Source of the DNA: Mesorhizobium sp. WSM3862
Lineage (GTDB): Bacteria; Pseudomonadota; Alphaproteobacteria; Rhizobiales; Rhizobiaceae
Length of the DNA stretch: 64,000 bases
Direction: 5' to 3'
Assembly: GCF_002294985.1 (NCBI RefSeq)
Contig: NZ_NSGE01000003.1
Span: 1 to 64,000, forward strand
Both the position numbers and the translations under genes were made by a program. Numbering within the stretch: the first letter of the stretch is position 1; each line of letters opens with the position of its first letter. Below the pieces are notes generated by a model. The model was not told where the DNA came from. It was given only the letters and a program-made list of their open reading frames with translations, and did not search any database. Positions 54,156 to 62,256 of the stretch are shown piece by piece.

Positions 54156-54298
54156 GACGGATGAGGGGGTTCTGGAAGAAGCACGGCCTCGAAGAATCGA
54201 TTGCTTTCAGGCACTTACATATCCAGCGAAGTGATCCGTCCAACACCCTCATCCGTCCGGGCTTCGCTCGGCCCCCTTCTCCCGCAAGGGGAGAAGGG
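54156..54298. repeat. Composite intergenic repeat region
   Basis: GACGGATGAGGGGGTT (54156-54171) and AACACCCTCATCCGTC (54242-54257) are inverted repeats matching 15 of 16 bases. To the right, a hairpin with arms CCCTTCTCCC and GGGAGAAGGG and loop GCAAG (54274-54298) is the reverse-orientation form of the 23-bp palindromes at 27496 and 59855. The 305-bp gap before the next gene holds no ORF. Confidence 0.7.
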
Positions 54299-54404
54299 AG
54301 CGCCCTACCAGCCCCACATTGACCTTGCCCCCACTTCCGCTACCTTCTGCCACCAAAGCGGCCGCGCAAGAGCCGCACCGTGGAGGACGTTGGGAGAGAG
54401 CGGC

Positions 54405-56627
54405 ATGATCCTGACATTGGCGCTGCTTGCCGGTCTTGTCTTTGCCTGGCTGCTGATTGGCGTGATCGAAAGGTTCCGGCTCGACCTGCGCTTTACCCAG
54501 GCGTTGCTCTACGTGCCGTTCAAGCTCGCCTACCGCATTGTCGACGATCGCATCCGCATTGCTCGCAATGCCCGCACGCCGGTGATCTATGTCGTTTCGC
54601 ACCAATCGCGCATCGAGCCGGCGCTGATGCTGTCGCTCTTGCCGGACGACACGCTGCACATTCTGGACGAGGCCTCGGCCCGCTCGCCCTGGCTGGAGCC
54701 GTGGCGCGAGCTTGCCCGGACCATCGCCTTCAATGCCGAACATCTCTTCGTGAGCCGGCGGCTGGTGCGCGTTTTGAAGGGCAAGGGCCGGCTTGCGGTC
54801 TATCTGCCCGACGACGTCGAGCCGGACGTCAAGTCGTTCCGCCTGTTCCGCGCCATCACCCGCATCGCCATGCAGGCCGACGCCCGCATCGTGCCGATCT
54901 TCGTCGCCGGTGCGCGCGACCTGCCGATGTCGCTGACGCCGGCCGACAAGGCGCCGCGTCACTGGTTCCCGCGCCTGTCGCTCAGCGTGCTGGAACCGAT
55001 GACCGTCGCCGAGCTGGTGGCGCGCAACCCCGACATGGCGTCGAACACCAACGCCCTGTTCGACCGGTTTGCCGAGGCGCGGCTCTACGGCAGCAATCTC
55101 GACCGCGGCCTGTTCCTGGCCATGCGCGACGCGGCGGATCGCGTCGGTGCCTCGCATCCGATCATCGAGGACGTGATTTCGGGCGCGCTCAACTATCGCA
55201 AGATGTTCATCGGCGCGCGCGTGCTCGGCCGCCGCTTCGAGGCGGTGACGGCGCCCGGCGAAGCGGTCGGCCTGCTCCTGCCCAATGCCAATGGCATTGT
55301 GCTCTCCTTTGTCGGGCTTATCTCGGCGGCCCGCATCGCGGCGATGATCAACTACACCGCCGGCCCGGCGAGCGTCACCGCCGCGATCCGCACGGCGGTC
55401 ATTCGCACAGTGGTCTCTTCTCGCGCGTTCATCGAGAAGGCCGCCATCGACGACATCGTCACCGCCGTCGAGGCGGGCGGCGCCAAGATGCTGTGGCTGG
55501 AGGATGTGCGCGAGAGCGTGACCTTGCTCGACAAGGTCGCGGCGGCGCTTTTCTGGCGTTTTCCGCTGCAGCGGCAGCAGGCGTCGAAACCAGCGGTGAT
55601 CCTGTTCACCTCGGGCTCGGAAGGAACGCCGAAGGCGGTGGTGCTGTCGCACCGCAACCTTCTCGCCAACGCCATGCAGGCCGAGGCGCGCATCACGATC
55701 TCGCCGGCCGATATCCTGCTCAACGTGCTGCCCGTCTTCCATTCCTTCGGGCTGACCGGCGGCACTATCCTGCCGCTGGTAACCGGCGTGAAACTGTTCC
55801 TCTATCCCTCGCCGCTGCACTACAAGATCATTCCGGAGATCGCGCGCAAGGTGAAGCCTACCGTCATGTTCGGCACCGACACTTTCCTCGCCAACTATGC
55901 CCGCACTGCCAAGGACGGCGATTTCTCCAGCCTGCGTTTCGTTGTTGCCGGCGCTGAAGCGGTAAAGCCCGAGACAAGGCGCACCTACCGCGACCGTTTC
56001 CAGGCATCGATCATCGAAGGTTTTGGGCTGACCGAGGCGGCGCCAGTGGTGGCGGTGAACACCGCCATCCACAATCGCGACGGCACGGTCGGCCGGCTGC
56101 TGCCGGCGATCCGCATGAAGCTTGAGCCGGTCGAGGGCATCAGCGAGGGCGGCCGGCTATGGCTCGACGGGCCGAACATGATGATGGGCTACATGACCGC
56201 CGACCGCCCCGGCGAGTTGCAGCCGCTCGAGGGCTGGCACGACACCGGCGACATCGTCTCGGTCGACCGCGACGGCTTCATCACCATCCGCGGGCGGGCA
56301 AAACGCTTTGCCAAGATCGCCGGCGAGATGGTGTCGCTGGGCGCGGTCGAGATGCTGGTGCAGTCGCTGTGGCCGGAACAGCGCCACGCCGCGGTGGCGG
56401 TGCCCGATAAAAGGCGCGGCGAGCGCATCGTTCTGGTCACCACGGCCGACGACGCCAATGCCGAAGAGCTGCGCCAGTTCGGCAAGAAGGCGGGCGCCGC
56501 CGAGTTGATGGTGCCCAATGACATCATCAAGGTGGAAGAGATCCCGGTGCTGGGTTCCGGCAAGACGGATTACGTGTCGGCGCGGAAGCTGGCGATCGAC
56601 CGGCTTGGGCTGAGCGCGGCGGCTTAG
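54405..56627 (+). CDS. Acyltransferase-acyl-ligase fusion, Aas-like
   Basis: 740 residues from ATG 54405. Residues 1-20 are a membrane helix. Residues ~50-210 are a PlsC-like acyltransferase, but the catalytic HxxxxD motif reads HQSRIE (H66-E71). Residues ~280-720 are an AMP-forming acyl-ligase with VILFTSGSEGTPKAVVLSHRNLL, IEGFGLTEAAPVVAVN, GWHDTGDIVSVDRDGFITIRGRAKRFAKIAGE. This is the plan of E. coli Aas (2-acylglycerophosphoethanolamine acyltransferase/acyl-ACP synthetase), which repairs lysophospholipids. Neighbouring pssA-psd supports a phospholipid role, but the altered acyltransferase motif leaves activity open. Confidence 0.82.
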   Translation: MILTLALLAGLVFAWLLIGVIERFRLDLRFTQALLYVPFKLAYRIVDDRIRIARNARTPVIYVVSHQSRIEPALMLSLLPDDTLHILDEASARSPWLEPWRELARTIAFNAEHLFVSRRLVRVLKGKGRLAVYLPDDVEPDVKSFRLFRAITRIAMQADARIVPIFVAGARDLPMSLTPADKAPRHWFPRLSLSVLEPMTVAELVARNPDMASNTNALFDRFAEARLYGSNLDRGLFLAMRDAADRVGASHPIIEDVISGALNYRKMFIGARVLGRRFEAVTAPGEAVGLLLPNANGIVLSFVGLISAARIAAMINYTAGPASVTAAIRTAVIRTVVSSRAFIEKAAIDDIVTAVEAGGAKMLWLEDVRESVTLLDKVAAALFWRFPLQRQQASKPAVILFTSGSEGTPKAVVLSHRNLLANAMQAEARITISPADILLNVLPVFHSFGLTGGTILPLVTGVKLFLYPSPLHYKIIPEIARKVKPTVMFGTDTFLANYARTAKDGDFSSLRFVVAGAEAVKPETRRTYRDRFQASIIEGFGLTEAAPVVAVNTAIHNRDGTVGRLLPAIRMKLEPVEGISEGGRLWLDGPNMMMGYMTADRPGELQPLEGWHDTGDIVSVDRDGFITIRGRAKRFAKIAGEMVSLGAVEMLVQSLWPEQRHAAVAVPDKRRGERIVLVTTADDANAEELRQFGKKAGAAELMVPNDIIKVEEIPVLGSGKTDYVSARKLAIDRLGLSAAA

Positions 56628-56653
56628 GCCGTATCGCAAGCGCTGGCGGGACA

Positions 56654-56812
56654 GCGCCCCCCTCTGTCCTGCCGGACATCTCCCCCACACGGGGGGAGAT
56701 CAGATGCCGTCTCGGCTTTCGCCAATCAGCATCGTTGCAGGATGCGCGGCTTGAACGAAGCTGCCAATTTCTCCCCACGTGGGGAGATGTTCGCCAGGAC
56801 AGAGGGGGGCGC
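56654..56812. repeat. MITE-like intergenic element, copy 2
   Basis: 159 bp bounded by GCGCCCCCCTCTGTCCTG and the inverse CAGGACAGAGGGGGGCGC. Inner hairpins ATCTCCCCC/GGGGGAGAT on the left and TCTCCCC/GGGGAGA on the right. Shares TTCGCCAATC and CGTTGCA with copy 1. It lies between the acyltransferase fusion and pssA. Confidence 0.85.
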
Positions 56813-56853
56813 GAAGGAACTCGGCGGCTCGAAGTCGCGCCTCTCGAGCGGGT

Positions 56854-57669
56854 TCAGCCGATATCGGAAGGCGGCACCTTCTCGCCTTCGCGCATGGCCC
56901 GCTTCGAATAGGCCCGCACCGAGAACGGCAGGAAGACGAGGTAGCCGGCGACCGATGCCGTCAGCGTGTACCAGGGATAGGCCATCAACAGCAGGATGTA
57001 GAGCACGACGCCGAGGATGACCGGAAGCACTCTGTCTCCCGGCACCTTGACGCTCTTGCCCGAATAGACCGGCAGGCGACTGACCAAGAGGAAGGCGACG
57101 AGCACGGTGAAGCCAGAGGCAACGAAGGCCGCCCCCCGGGTCGGTTCCAGGCCGAGCCGCAGGAAGTAGAGATAGCAAGGCAGCATGACCAGCACCGCGC
57201 CCGCCGGCGCCGGGACGCCGACGAAATACTCGGTCTGCCAGGCCGGCTGGTCGGTGTCGTCGGCCAGCACATTGAAGCGGGCGAGCCGCATGCCGCAGGC
57301 AATGGTGAACAGGAGTGCCGCGATCCAGCCCGGCGAGCCGGCGCGGTCGAGCAGGAAGGCATAGAGCACCAGCGCCGGCGCGACGCCGAAATTGACGATA
57401 TCGGCCAGCGAATCCATCTGCGCGCCGAACTTCGAGGTCGCCTTCAGCATGCGAGCCAAGCGGCCGTCGATGCCGTCGAGGAAGGCTGCGAGCAGCACCA
57501 TGACCACCGCCGGCTCGAAGCGGTCCTCGAAGGCGAAGCGGATGCCGGACAGGCCGGCGCAGATCGCAAGAACGGTCACCAGATTGGGCAGCACCATGCG
57601 CATCGGTATTTCGCGGATGCGCGGGCCGCCGCTGGCGTGTGCCTCGAACTTCTTGAAAGGCGCGCCCAC
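56854..57669 (-). CDS. pssA: CDP-diacylglycerol-serine O-phosphatidyltransferase
   Basis: 271 residues. The CDP-alcohol phosphotransferase signature DGIDGRLARMLKATSKFGAQMDSLAD (DGxxAR...G...D...D) is intact, with several membrane helices after it. It makes phosphatidylserine from CDP-DAG and serine. Its start is 3 bp downstream of the psd stop, so psd-pssA form a two-gene operon for phosphatidylethanolamine. The length suits the rhizobial type II (Gram-positive-like) Pss rather than E. coli PssA. Confidence 0.94.
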   Translation of the reverse strand: MGAPFKKFEAHASGGPRIREIPMRMVLPNLVTVLAICAGLSGIRFAFEDRFEPAVVMVLLAAFLDGIDGRLARMLKATSKFGAQMDSLADIVNFGVAPALVLYAFLLDRAGSPGWIAALLFTIACGMRLARFNVLADDTDQPAWQTEYFVGVPAPAGAVLVMLPCYLYFLRLGLEPTRGAAFVASGFTVLVAFLLVSRLPVYSGKSVKVPGDRVLPVILGVVLYILLLMAYPWYTLTASVAGYLVFLPFSVRAYSKRAMREGEKVPPSDIG

Positions 57670-57672
57670 CGC

Positions 57673-58371
57673 TCAGGAAATCCTGACCAGCGGGGCGACC
57701 GCCGCGCCGCCGAACTCGGCAAGCACCGTCTCGCCGCCCACCGCCGTCTGGCCGACGGCGACGCGCGGCACGGCGTTCGACGGCAGGAAGACGTCGACGC
57801 GGGAGCCGAAGCGGATCAGGCCAAAACGCTCGCCGATGCCGATCGAGCCGCCCTGCTCGGCCCAGCAGACGATGCGGCGCGCCACAAGGCCGGCGATCTG
57901 CACGGCGGCAATGGTGCCGTTGGGGCTGTCGATGACCAGGCCGTTGCGCTCGTTCTCGGAGCTTGCCTTGTCGAGCTCGGCATTGAGGAATTTGCCCGGA
58001 CGGTGCTCGATGCGCGTGATCCTGCCGCGCACCGGCGCGCGGTTGATGTGGCAGGAAAAGACATTCATGAACACCGAGATACGGGTCATTTCGCCCGTAC
58101 CCAGGCCAAGCTCGCGCGGCGGCACGGCGGGCCCGACCGCCGAAACCACGCCGTCGGCCGGGCTGACCACCAGCCGGTCGTCGACCGGCGTGACGCGCTC
58201 TGGGTCACGGTAAAAATAGATGCACCAGCCGGTGAGGATCAGCCCGAGCCAGAACAGGATCGAGGAGAAATAGCCGAGGAACAGCGTGGCCGCGCCGAAG
58301 GCGGCGATGAAGGGATAGCCCTCGCGATGGATCGGAACGAACGTATTCTTGATCGTATCGAGAAGCGTCAT
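57673..58371 (-). CDS. psd: Phosphatidylserine decarboxylase proenzyme
   Basis: 232 residues from ATG 58371, the short Psd class. A membrane segment ([29 protein letters not shown]) precedes [29 protein letters not shown] and the autocleavage site, here [11 protein letters not shown], where the Gly-Ser bond is cut to give the pyruvoyl group. It converts phosphatidylserine to phosphatidylethanolamine. Cotranscribed with pssA. Confidence 0.94.
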   Translation of the reverse strand: MTLLDTIKNTFVPIHREGYPFIAAFGAATLFLGYFSSILFWLGLILTGWCIYFYRDPERVTPVDDRLVVSPADGVVSAVGPAVPPRELGLGTGEMTRISVFMNVFSCHINRAPVRGRITRIEHRPGKFLNAELDKASSENERNGLVIDSPNGTIAAVQIAGLVARRIVCWAEQGGSIGIGERFGLIRFGSRVDVFLPSNAVPRVAVGQTAVGGETVLAEFGGAAVAPLVRIS

Positions 58372-58538
58372 AGGGCTTGGGGCGGTCCCTGTTTCAGGTC
58401 CGGCCTCAATAGCCGAAAGCCCCCCTCCCCGCAACGCAACAATGGGGAAGGACTCATTGCCGTGATTTTAGCGCCGGCTGTCGGAACGCGGCTCTGCCAT
58501 CCGTCCTTGGATAGACAAGGCGCCCAAGGAGCCAGCCA

Positions 58539-59432
58539 ATGCCAACGCCGAAATCCGCCACCAGCACAGCAACGGTCATAACGAAGGGCCTCGCCTTCGG
58601 TGAGTCCCCGCGCTGGCATGCGGGGCGGCTCTGGCTTTGCAACTGGGGCACCGGCGAAATCGTCGCCGTGGAAGAGGACGGCACGAGCGAGGTCATGCTA
58701 ACCGTGCCGGCTGTTCTGCCGTATTCGATCGACTGGCTGCCGGACGGGCGGCTCCTGGTGGTCTCCGGTCGGGGAGGCCTGCTGCTCAGGCAGGAGGCGG
58801 ACGGGGCGCTCGTGACCCATGCCGATCTCCGGCGACTGTCGAAAAATCCTTGGAACGAAATCGTCGTCGATGGACGCGGCAACATCTATGTCAATGGCGG
58901 CGGGCCGGCGCCAGCGCCGGGTGAGCATTTCGGACCAGGCACCATCGTGCTGATCAGGTCAGACGGCGTGGTCCAGCAGGTCGCCGCGAACATCGCCTTC
59001 GCCAACGGCATGGCGGTAACGCCGGACAACCGGACTTTGATCGTTGCTGAGTCCCACGCCAGGCGATTGACAGCCTTCGACATTGGCGACGACGGGAGCC
59101 TTTCCAACCGGCGCGTCTGGGCAGATCTCGGCAACGATTATCCCGATGGCATCTGCGTCGACGCCCAAGGCTGCGTCTGGTATGCGGATGTGCCAAACCG
59201 GCACTGTGTCAGGGTGCGCGAGGGCGGTGCGAAAATCGACAAGGTCGAGGTCGATCGGGGCTGCTTTGCCTGCATGTTGGGCGGTGCCGACGGCAGGACG
59301 CTGTTCATCACCGCCGCCGAATGGCGCGGCTTCGAGAACATGGTCGGCGACGCCCGCACCGGCCAGGTACTGGGCGTCGTCGCGCCTGCACCCGGCGCGG
59401 GCTGGCCGTCTTACGCCTCCGGCACGCGCTGA
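58539..59432 (+). CDS. SMP-30/gluconolactonase-like hydrolase
   Basis: 297 residues. The six-blade beta-propeller start ITKGLAFGESPRWHAGRLWLCNWGTGEIVAVEEDG contains the metal-binding Glu of the ESPRW motif; IANGMAVTPDN-like ANGMAVTPDNRTLIVAESHARRLTAFDIG and YPDGICVDAQGCVWYADVP supply the other metal ligands. Lactonase of sugar acids is the usual reaction, substrate undetermined. Its 3' end overlaps the convergent monooxygenase gene by 22 bp. Confidence 0.92.
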   Translation: MPTPKSATSTATVITKGLAFGESPRWHAGRLWLCNWGTGEIVAVEEDGTSEVMLTVPAVLPYSIDWLPDGRLLVVSGRGGLLLRQEADGALVTHADLRRLSKNPWNEIVVDGRGNIYVNGGGPAPAPGEHFGPGTIVLIRSDGVVQQVAANIAFANGMAVTPDNRTLIVAESHARRLTAFDIGDDGSLSNRRVWADLGNDYPDGICVDAQGCVWYADVPNRHCVRVREGGAKIDKVEVDRGCFACMLGGADGRTLFITAAEWRGFENMVGDARTGQVLGVVAPAPGAGWPSYASGTR

Positions 59433-59752
59433 TAGTGCGCGATATCCGCTTTGACCCCGAGGCGTGCGATCGTTGCCTGCGGGCTTAAGGCGATGCGCTC
59501 GTGCGCGGCCTTGACGATCGGCACGACGTTGTCGACCGCGGCCTGGCTTTCCCATTCGACCATGGTGACGATGTTGAATTCGCCTGGGCCGGAGAACTGC
59601 TCGAGCAGGAAGTCCTGCACGAAGCCGTCCTGCTGGCGCAGCAATTCGTGCGTCATCCTGACCTTGCCGACGATCTCGTCGCGCGCTTCCGCGGGCACGA
59701 CGAATTTGTCGACCCGGAACACGCTGCCAGCGCGTTGATCTTTATTGCTCAT
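59411..59752 (-). CDS. ABM-domain monooxygenase-like protein
   Basis: 113 residues. VFRVDKFVVPAEARDEIVGKVRMTHELLRQQDGFVQDFLLEQFSGPGEFNIVTMVEWESQAAVDNVV fits the antibiotic biosynthesis monooxygenase (ABM) dimeric alpha-beta barrel fold. Members include quinol oxygenases and haem-degrading enzymes; no diagnostic residue assigns a substrate here. Convergent and overlapping with the SMP-30-like gene. Confidence 0.82.
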   Translation of the reverse strand: MSNKDQRAGSVFRVDKFVVPAEARDEIVGKVRMTHELLRQQDGFVQDFLLEQFSGPGEFNIVTMVEWESQAAVDNVVPIVKAAHERIALSPQATIARLGVKADIAHYQRVPEA

Positions 59753-59854
59753 TTCGATCAGTCTCCGTTCTTGGAAGGCTTGCTTCGCAGGGGTTCGGAG
59801 ACGGTTTGCAAGCTCAAGCTAGGTTGAGGTCAAGGGGATTTTGCGCCGATTTCC

Positions 59855-59877
59855 CCTTCTCCCCTTGTGGGAGAAGG
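59855..59877. repeat. 23-bp intergenic palindrome, identical to 27496-27518
   Basis: Arms CCTTCTCCC and GGGAGAAGG, loop CTTGT. It sits just beyond the 3' end of the ABC transporter gene. On the minus strand it has no long T-run. Confidence 0.8.
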
Positions 59878-59885
59878 AAGAGGCG

Positions 59886-61769
59886 CTAGCTCACCTCCGA
59901 CGTCCTTCTCCGTACGATCACACCGAACTCGTCGCTTTCACGCGCAATGCGCAGGCGCTCCTCGGCTTCGGTGGCCTCGCGCTGGCGGTCCCACATCGAG
60001 GCGTAGAGGCCCTGCTGGCGCAAGAGCGCGGCGTGGGTGCCGCGCTCGGCGATCTGGCCGTCCTTCAGCACGATGATCTCGTCGGCCGAGATCACCGTCG
60101 ACAGCCGGTGGGCAATCACAAGGGTGGTGCGGCCCTTGCTGACGAGGTCCAGCGCCGCCTGGATCTCCTGCTCGGTCTGGGTGTCCAGCGCCGAGGTCGC
60201 CTCGTCCAGCATCAGGATCGGCGGGGCCTTCAGGATCGTGCGGGCGATCGCGACCCGCTGCTTCTCGCCGCCCGACAGTTTCAGGCCGCGCTCGCCGACC
60301 ATCGAGCGGTAGCCGTCGGGGAGCTTTTCGATGAACGCCCCGATTTGGGCGAGCTCGGCGGCCTTGCGCACCTCCTCCTCGCTGGCGCCGATGCGGCCGT
60401 AGCGGATGTTGTAGGCGATGGTGTCGTTGAAGAGCACCGTGTCCTGCGGCACCATGCCGAGCACCGCGCGCAGGCTCTCCTGGGTGACGTCGCGGATGTC
60501 CTGGCCGTCGATCAGCACCTGGCCGCGCTGCACGTCATAGAAGCGGAACAGAAGCCTGGAGATGGTCGACTTGCCTGCGCCGGAGGGGCCGACGATGGCG
60601 ACCGTCTTGCCGGCTGGCACCTCGAAGGAGACGCCCTTCAGGATCTTGCGGTTTGAATCATAGGAGAAGTGCACGTCGCGGAACTCGACCTTGCCGGCAC
60701 TCACCTTCAACGGCTTGGCGTCCGGCTTGTCGACGATCTCCTGGGGCACGTCGAGAAGGTCGAACATGTGCTCGATATCGGTCAAACCCTGGCGGATTTC
60801 GCGATAGATGAAGCCGATGAAGTTGAGCGGCACCGACAGCTGCATCAGCATGGCGTTGATGAAGACGAAATCGCCGACCGACTGCGTTCCGGCCTGCACC
60901 TCGAGCGCCGACATGCACATGACGATGACGGTGCCGAGGCCGAAGATGAGACCCTGGCCGAAGTTAAGCCAGCCGAGCGAGGTCCAGGTCTTGGTGGCCG
61001 CGGTTTCATAACGCGCCATCGAGCGGTCGAAGCGCTCGGCTTCCATGCGCTCATTGGTGAAATATTTGACCGTCTCGAAATTCAAGAGCGAGTCGATCGC
61101 CTTGGTATTGGCGTCGGTGTCGCTTTCGTTCATGTCGCGGCGGATCGAGATGCGCCAGTCGCTGGCCTTGACCGTGAACCAGACATAGATCCACACGGTG
61201 ACCGCGACCACGGCGACGTATTTCCAGCCATAGGTGTAGGCGAAAATGCCGGCCGTCAGCGCGAATTCGAGAATGGTCGGCGCCGTGTTCAGCATGACGA
61301 AGCGCACGATCGTCTCGATGCCCTTGGTGCCGCGCTCGATGATGCGCGACAGACCGCCGGTGCGGCGCTCAAGATGGAAGCGCAGCGACAGCTGGTGCAT
61401 GTGGACGAAGGTGCGGAAGGCAAGCTGGCGCACCGCATATTGGCCGACGCGGGCAAACAGCGCGTCGCGCAGCTGGTTGAAGCCGAGCTGGACCAGCCTC
61501 AGCACATTATAGGCAATGACCAGCATCACCGGCGCGAGCATGAAGGCGGGCAGCGGCGGCGGCGTCTTCGAGGCGTGGGCGAGCGCATCGGTTGCCCATT
61601 TGAAGAAATAGGGGCCGGCGACCAGGGTGACCTTGGCGACGACGAGAAGCAGCGTCGCCCAGGTGACGCGGGCTCTCAGGTCGGCACGGTCGGCCGGCCA
61701 CATATAGGGCCACAGATTGCGCAGTGTGGTGAGGGTGCCGGTTTCGGCGGAGACGGTCTTGTCGGCCAT
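59886..61769 (-). CDS. ATM1/HMT1-type ABC exporter
   Basis: 627 residues. A six-helix ABC exporter transmembrane domain (residues ~20-340) with the ATM1-family tract LERRTGGLSRIIERGTKGIETIVRFVMLNTAPTILEFALTAGI is followed by an ATPase domain with Walker [21 protein letters not shown], signature LSGGEKQRVAIARTILKAPPILMLDEATSALD. Bacterial Atm1 relatives export glutathione conjugates and heavy-metal or polysulfide complexes. It lies 7 bp after a Cys-rich ArsR regulator gene and is surely cotranscribed with it, so induction by thiol-reactive metals or redox stress is likely. Confidence 0.93.
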   Translation of the reverse strand: MADKTVSAETGTLTTLRNLWPYMWPADRADLRARVTWATLLLVVAKVTLVAGPYFFKWATDALAHASKTPPPLPAFMLAPVMLVIAYNVLRLVQLGFNQLRDALFARVGQYAVRQLAFRTFVHMHQLSLRFHLERRTGGLSRIIERGTKGIETIVRFVMLNTAPTILEFALTAGIFAYTYGWKYVAVVAVTVWIYVWFTVKASDWRISIRRDMNESDTDANTKAIDSLLNFETVKYFTNERMEAERFDRSMARYETAATKTWTSLGWLNFGQGLIFGLGTVIVMCMSALEVQAGTQSVGDFVFINAMLMQLSVPLNFIGFIYREIRQGLTDIEHMFDLLDVPQEIVDKPDAKPLKVSAGKVEFRDVHFSYDSNRKILKGVSFEVPAGKTVAIVGPSGAGKSTISRLLFRFYDVQRGQVLIDGQDIRDVTQESLRAVLGMVPQDTVLFNDTIAYNIRYGRIGASEEEVRKAAELAQIGAFIEKLPDGYRSMVGERGLKLSGGEKQRVAIARTILKAPPILMLDEATSALDTQTEQEIQAALDLVSKGRTTLVIAHRLSTVISADEIIVLKDGQIAERGTHAALLRQQGLYASMWDRQREATEAEERLRIARESDEFGVIVRRRTSEVS

Positions 61770-61776
61770 TTTGTTC

Positions 61777-62124
61777 TTAGCTTTCTTTCATGCTTTCGCC
61801 GCAGCAGGAATCGACCAGGGCCGCGAGCGACGCCGAGACTTCGGCGAGCGTAGCGCGGTCCACCGCGTAGCGTGAACGCTGGCGATCCGCTTCGAAGCGG
61901 ACGAGCCCTGCTTCGACCAGGATCTTCAGATGCTGCGAAACGGTCGACTGGGCGAGATCGAGATGATCGACCACCTCGCGGCAGGAGCAGCAGCTACTGG
62001 CCGAGAGATGCTTCAGGATCTCAATGCGTGCCGGATGCGACAGCGCCGCGAACCGCGTGGCGATGCCGCGGCTGTCGAGGGCTCGGCTATTGAGGGCGCG
62101 GTTGACGGATAAGGATTCGGTCAT
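61777..62124 (-). CDS. ArsR-family regulator, Cys-rich
   Basis: 115 residues. The winged HTH is clear (VVDHLDLAQSTVSQHLKILVEAGLVRFEADRQRSRYAVD). Cysteines C45, C46 and C48 (SSCCSCREV) fall at the position of the metal-sensing ELCVCDL motif of ArsR proteins, and C107-C108 form a second pair near the C-terminus. Such Cys sets bind arsenic, antimony, or cadmium, or respond to sulfide. It precedes the ATM1-type exporter and probably represses its own operon. Confidence 0.92.
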   Translation of the reverse strand: MTESLSVNRALNSRALDSRGIATRFAALSHPARIEILKHLSASSCCSCREVVDHLDLAQSTVSQHLKILVEAGLVRFEADRQRSRYAVDRATLAEVSASLAALVDSCCGESMKES

Positions 62125-62211
62125 CGTTCATCGCCGATAAACGATGGAGGATGAGAGGGCAAGCCAGGCGGATGGGTAGCACGGTAGGAAGTGTCGAACG
62201 CCGGCGGGGCA

Positions 62212-62252
62212 GCGCCCTCTGCCCTGCCGGGCATCCCCACGAGGGGGATTGC
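62212..62252. repeat. Truncated half-copy of the MITE-like repeat
   Basis: GCGCCCTCTGCCCTGCCGGG followed by a C/G hairpin around ACGAG, matching the left end of the elements at 43179 and 56654, with no right end visible. Lies just before the LysM gene's 3' end. Confidence 0.55.
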
Positions 62253-62256
62253 GCTC

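Noticed and set aside
56779..58581. 600-codon plus-strand open frame opposite pssA and psd
   Set aside because: pssA and psd motifs are complete on the minus strand and the plus frame begins inside a repeat element.
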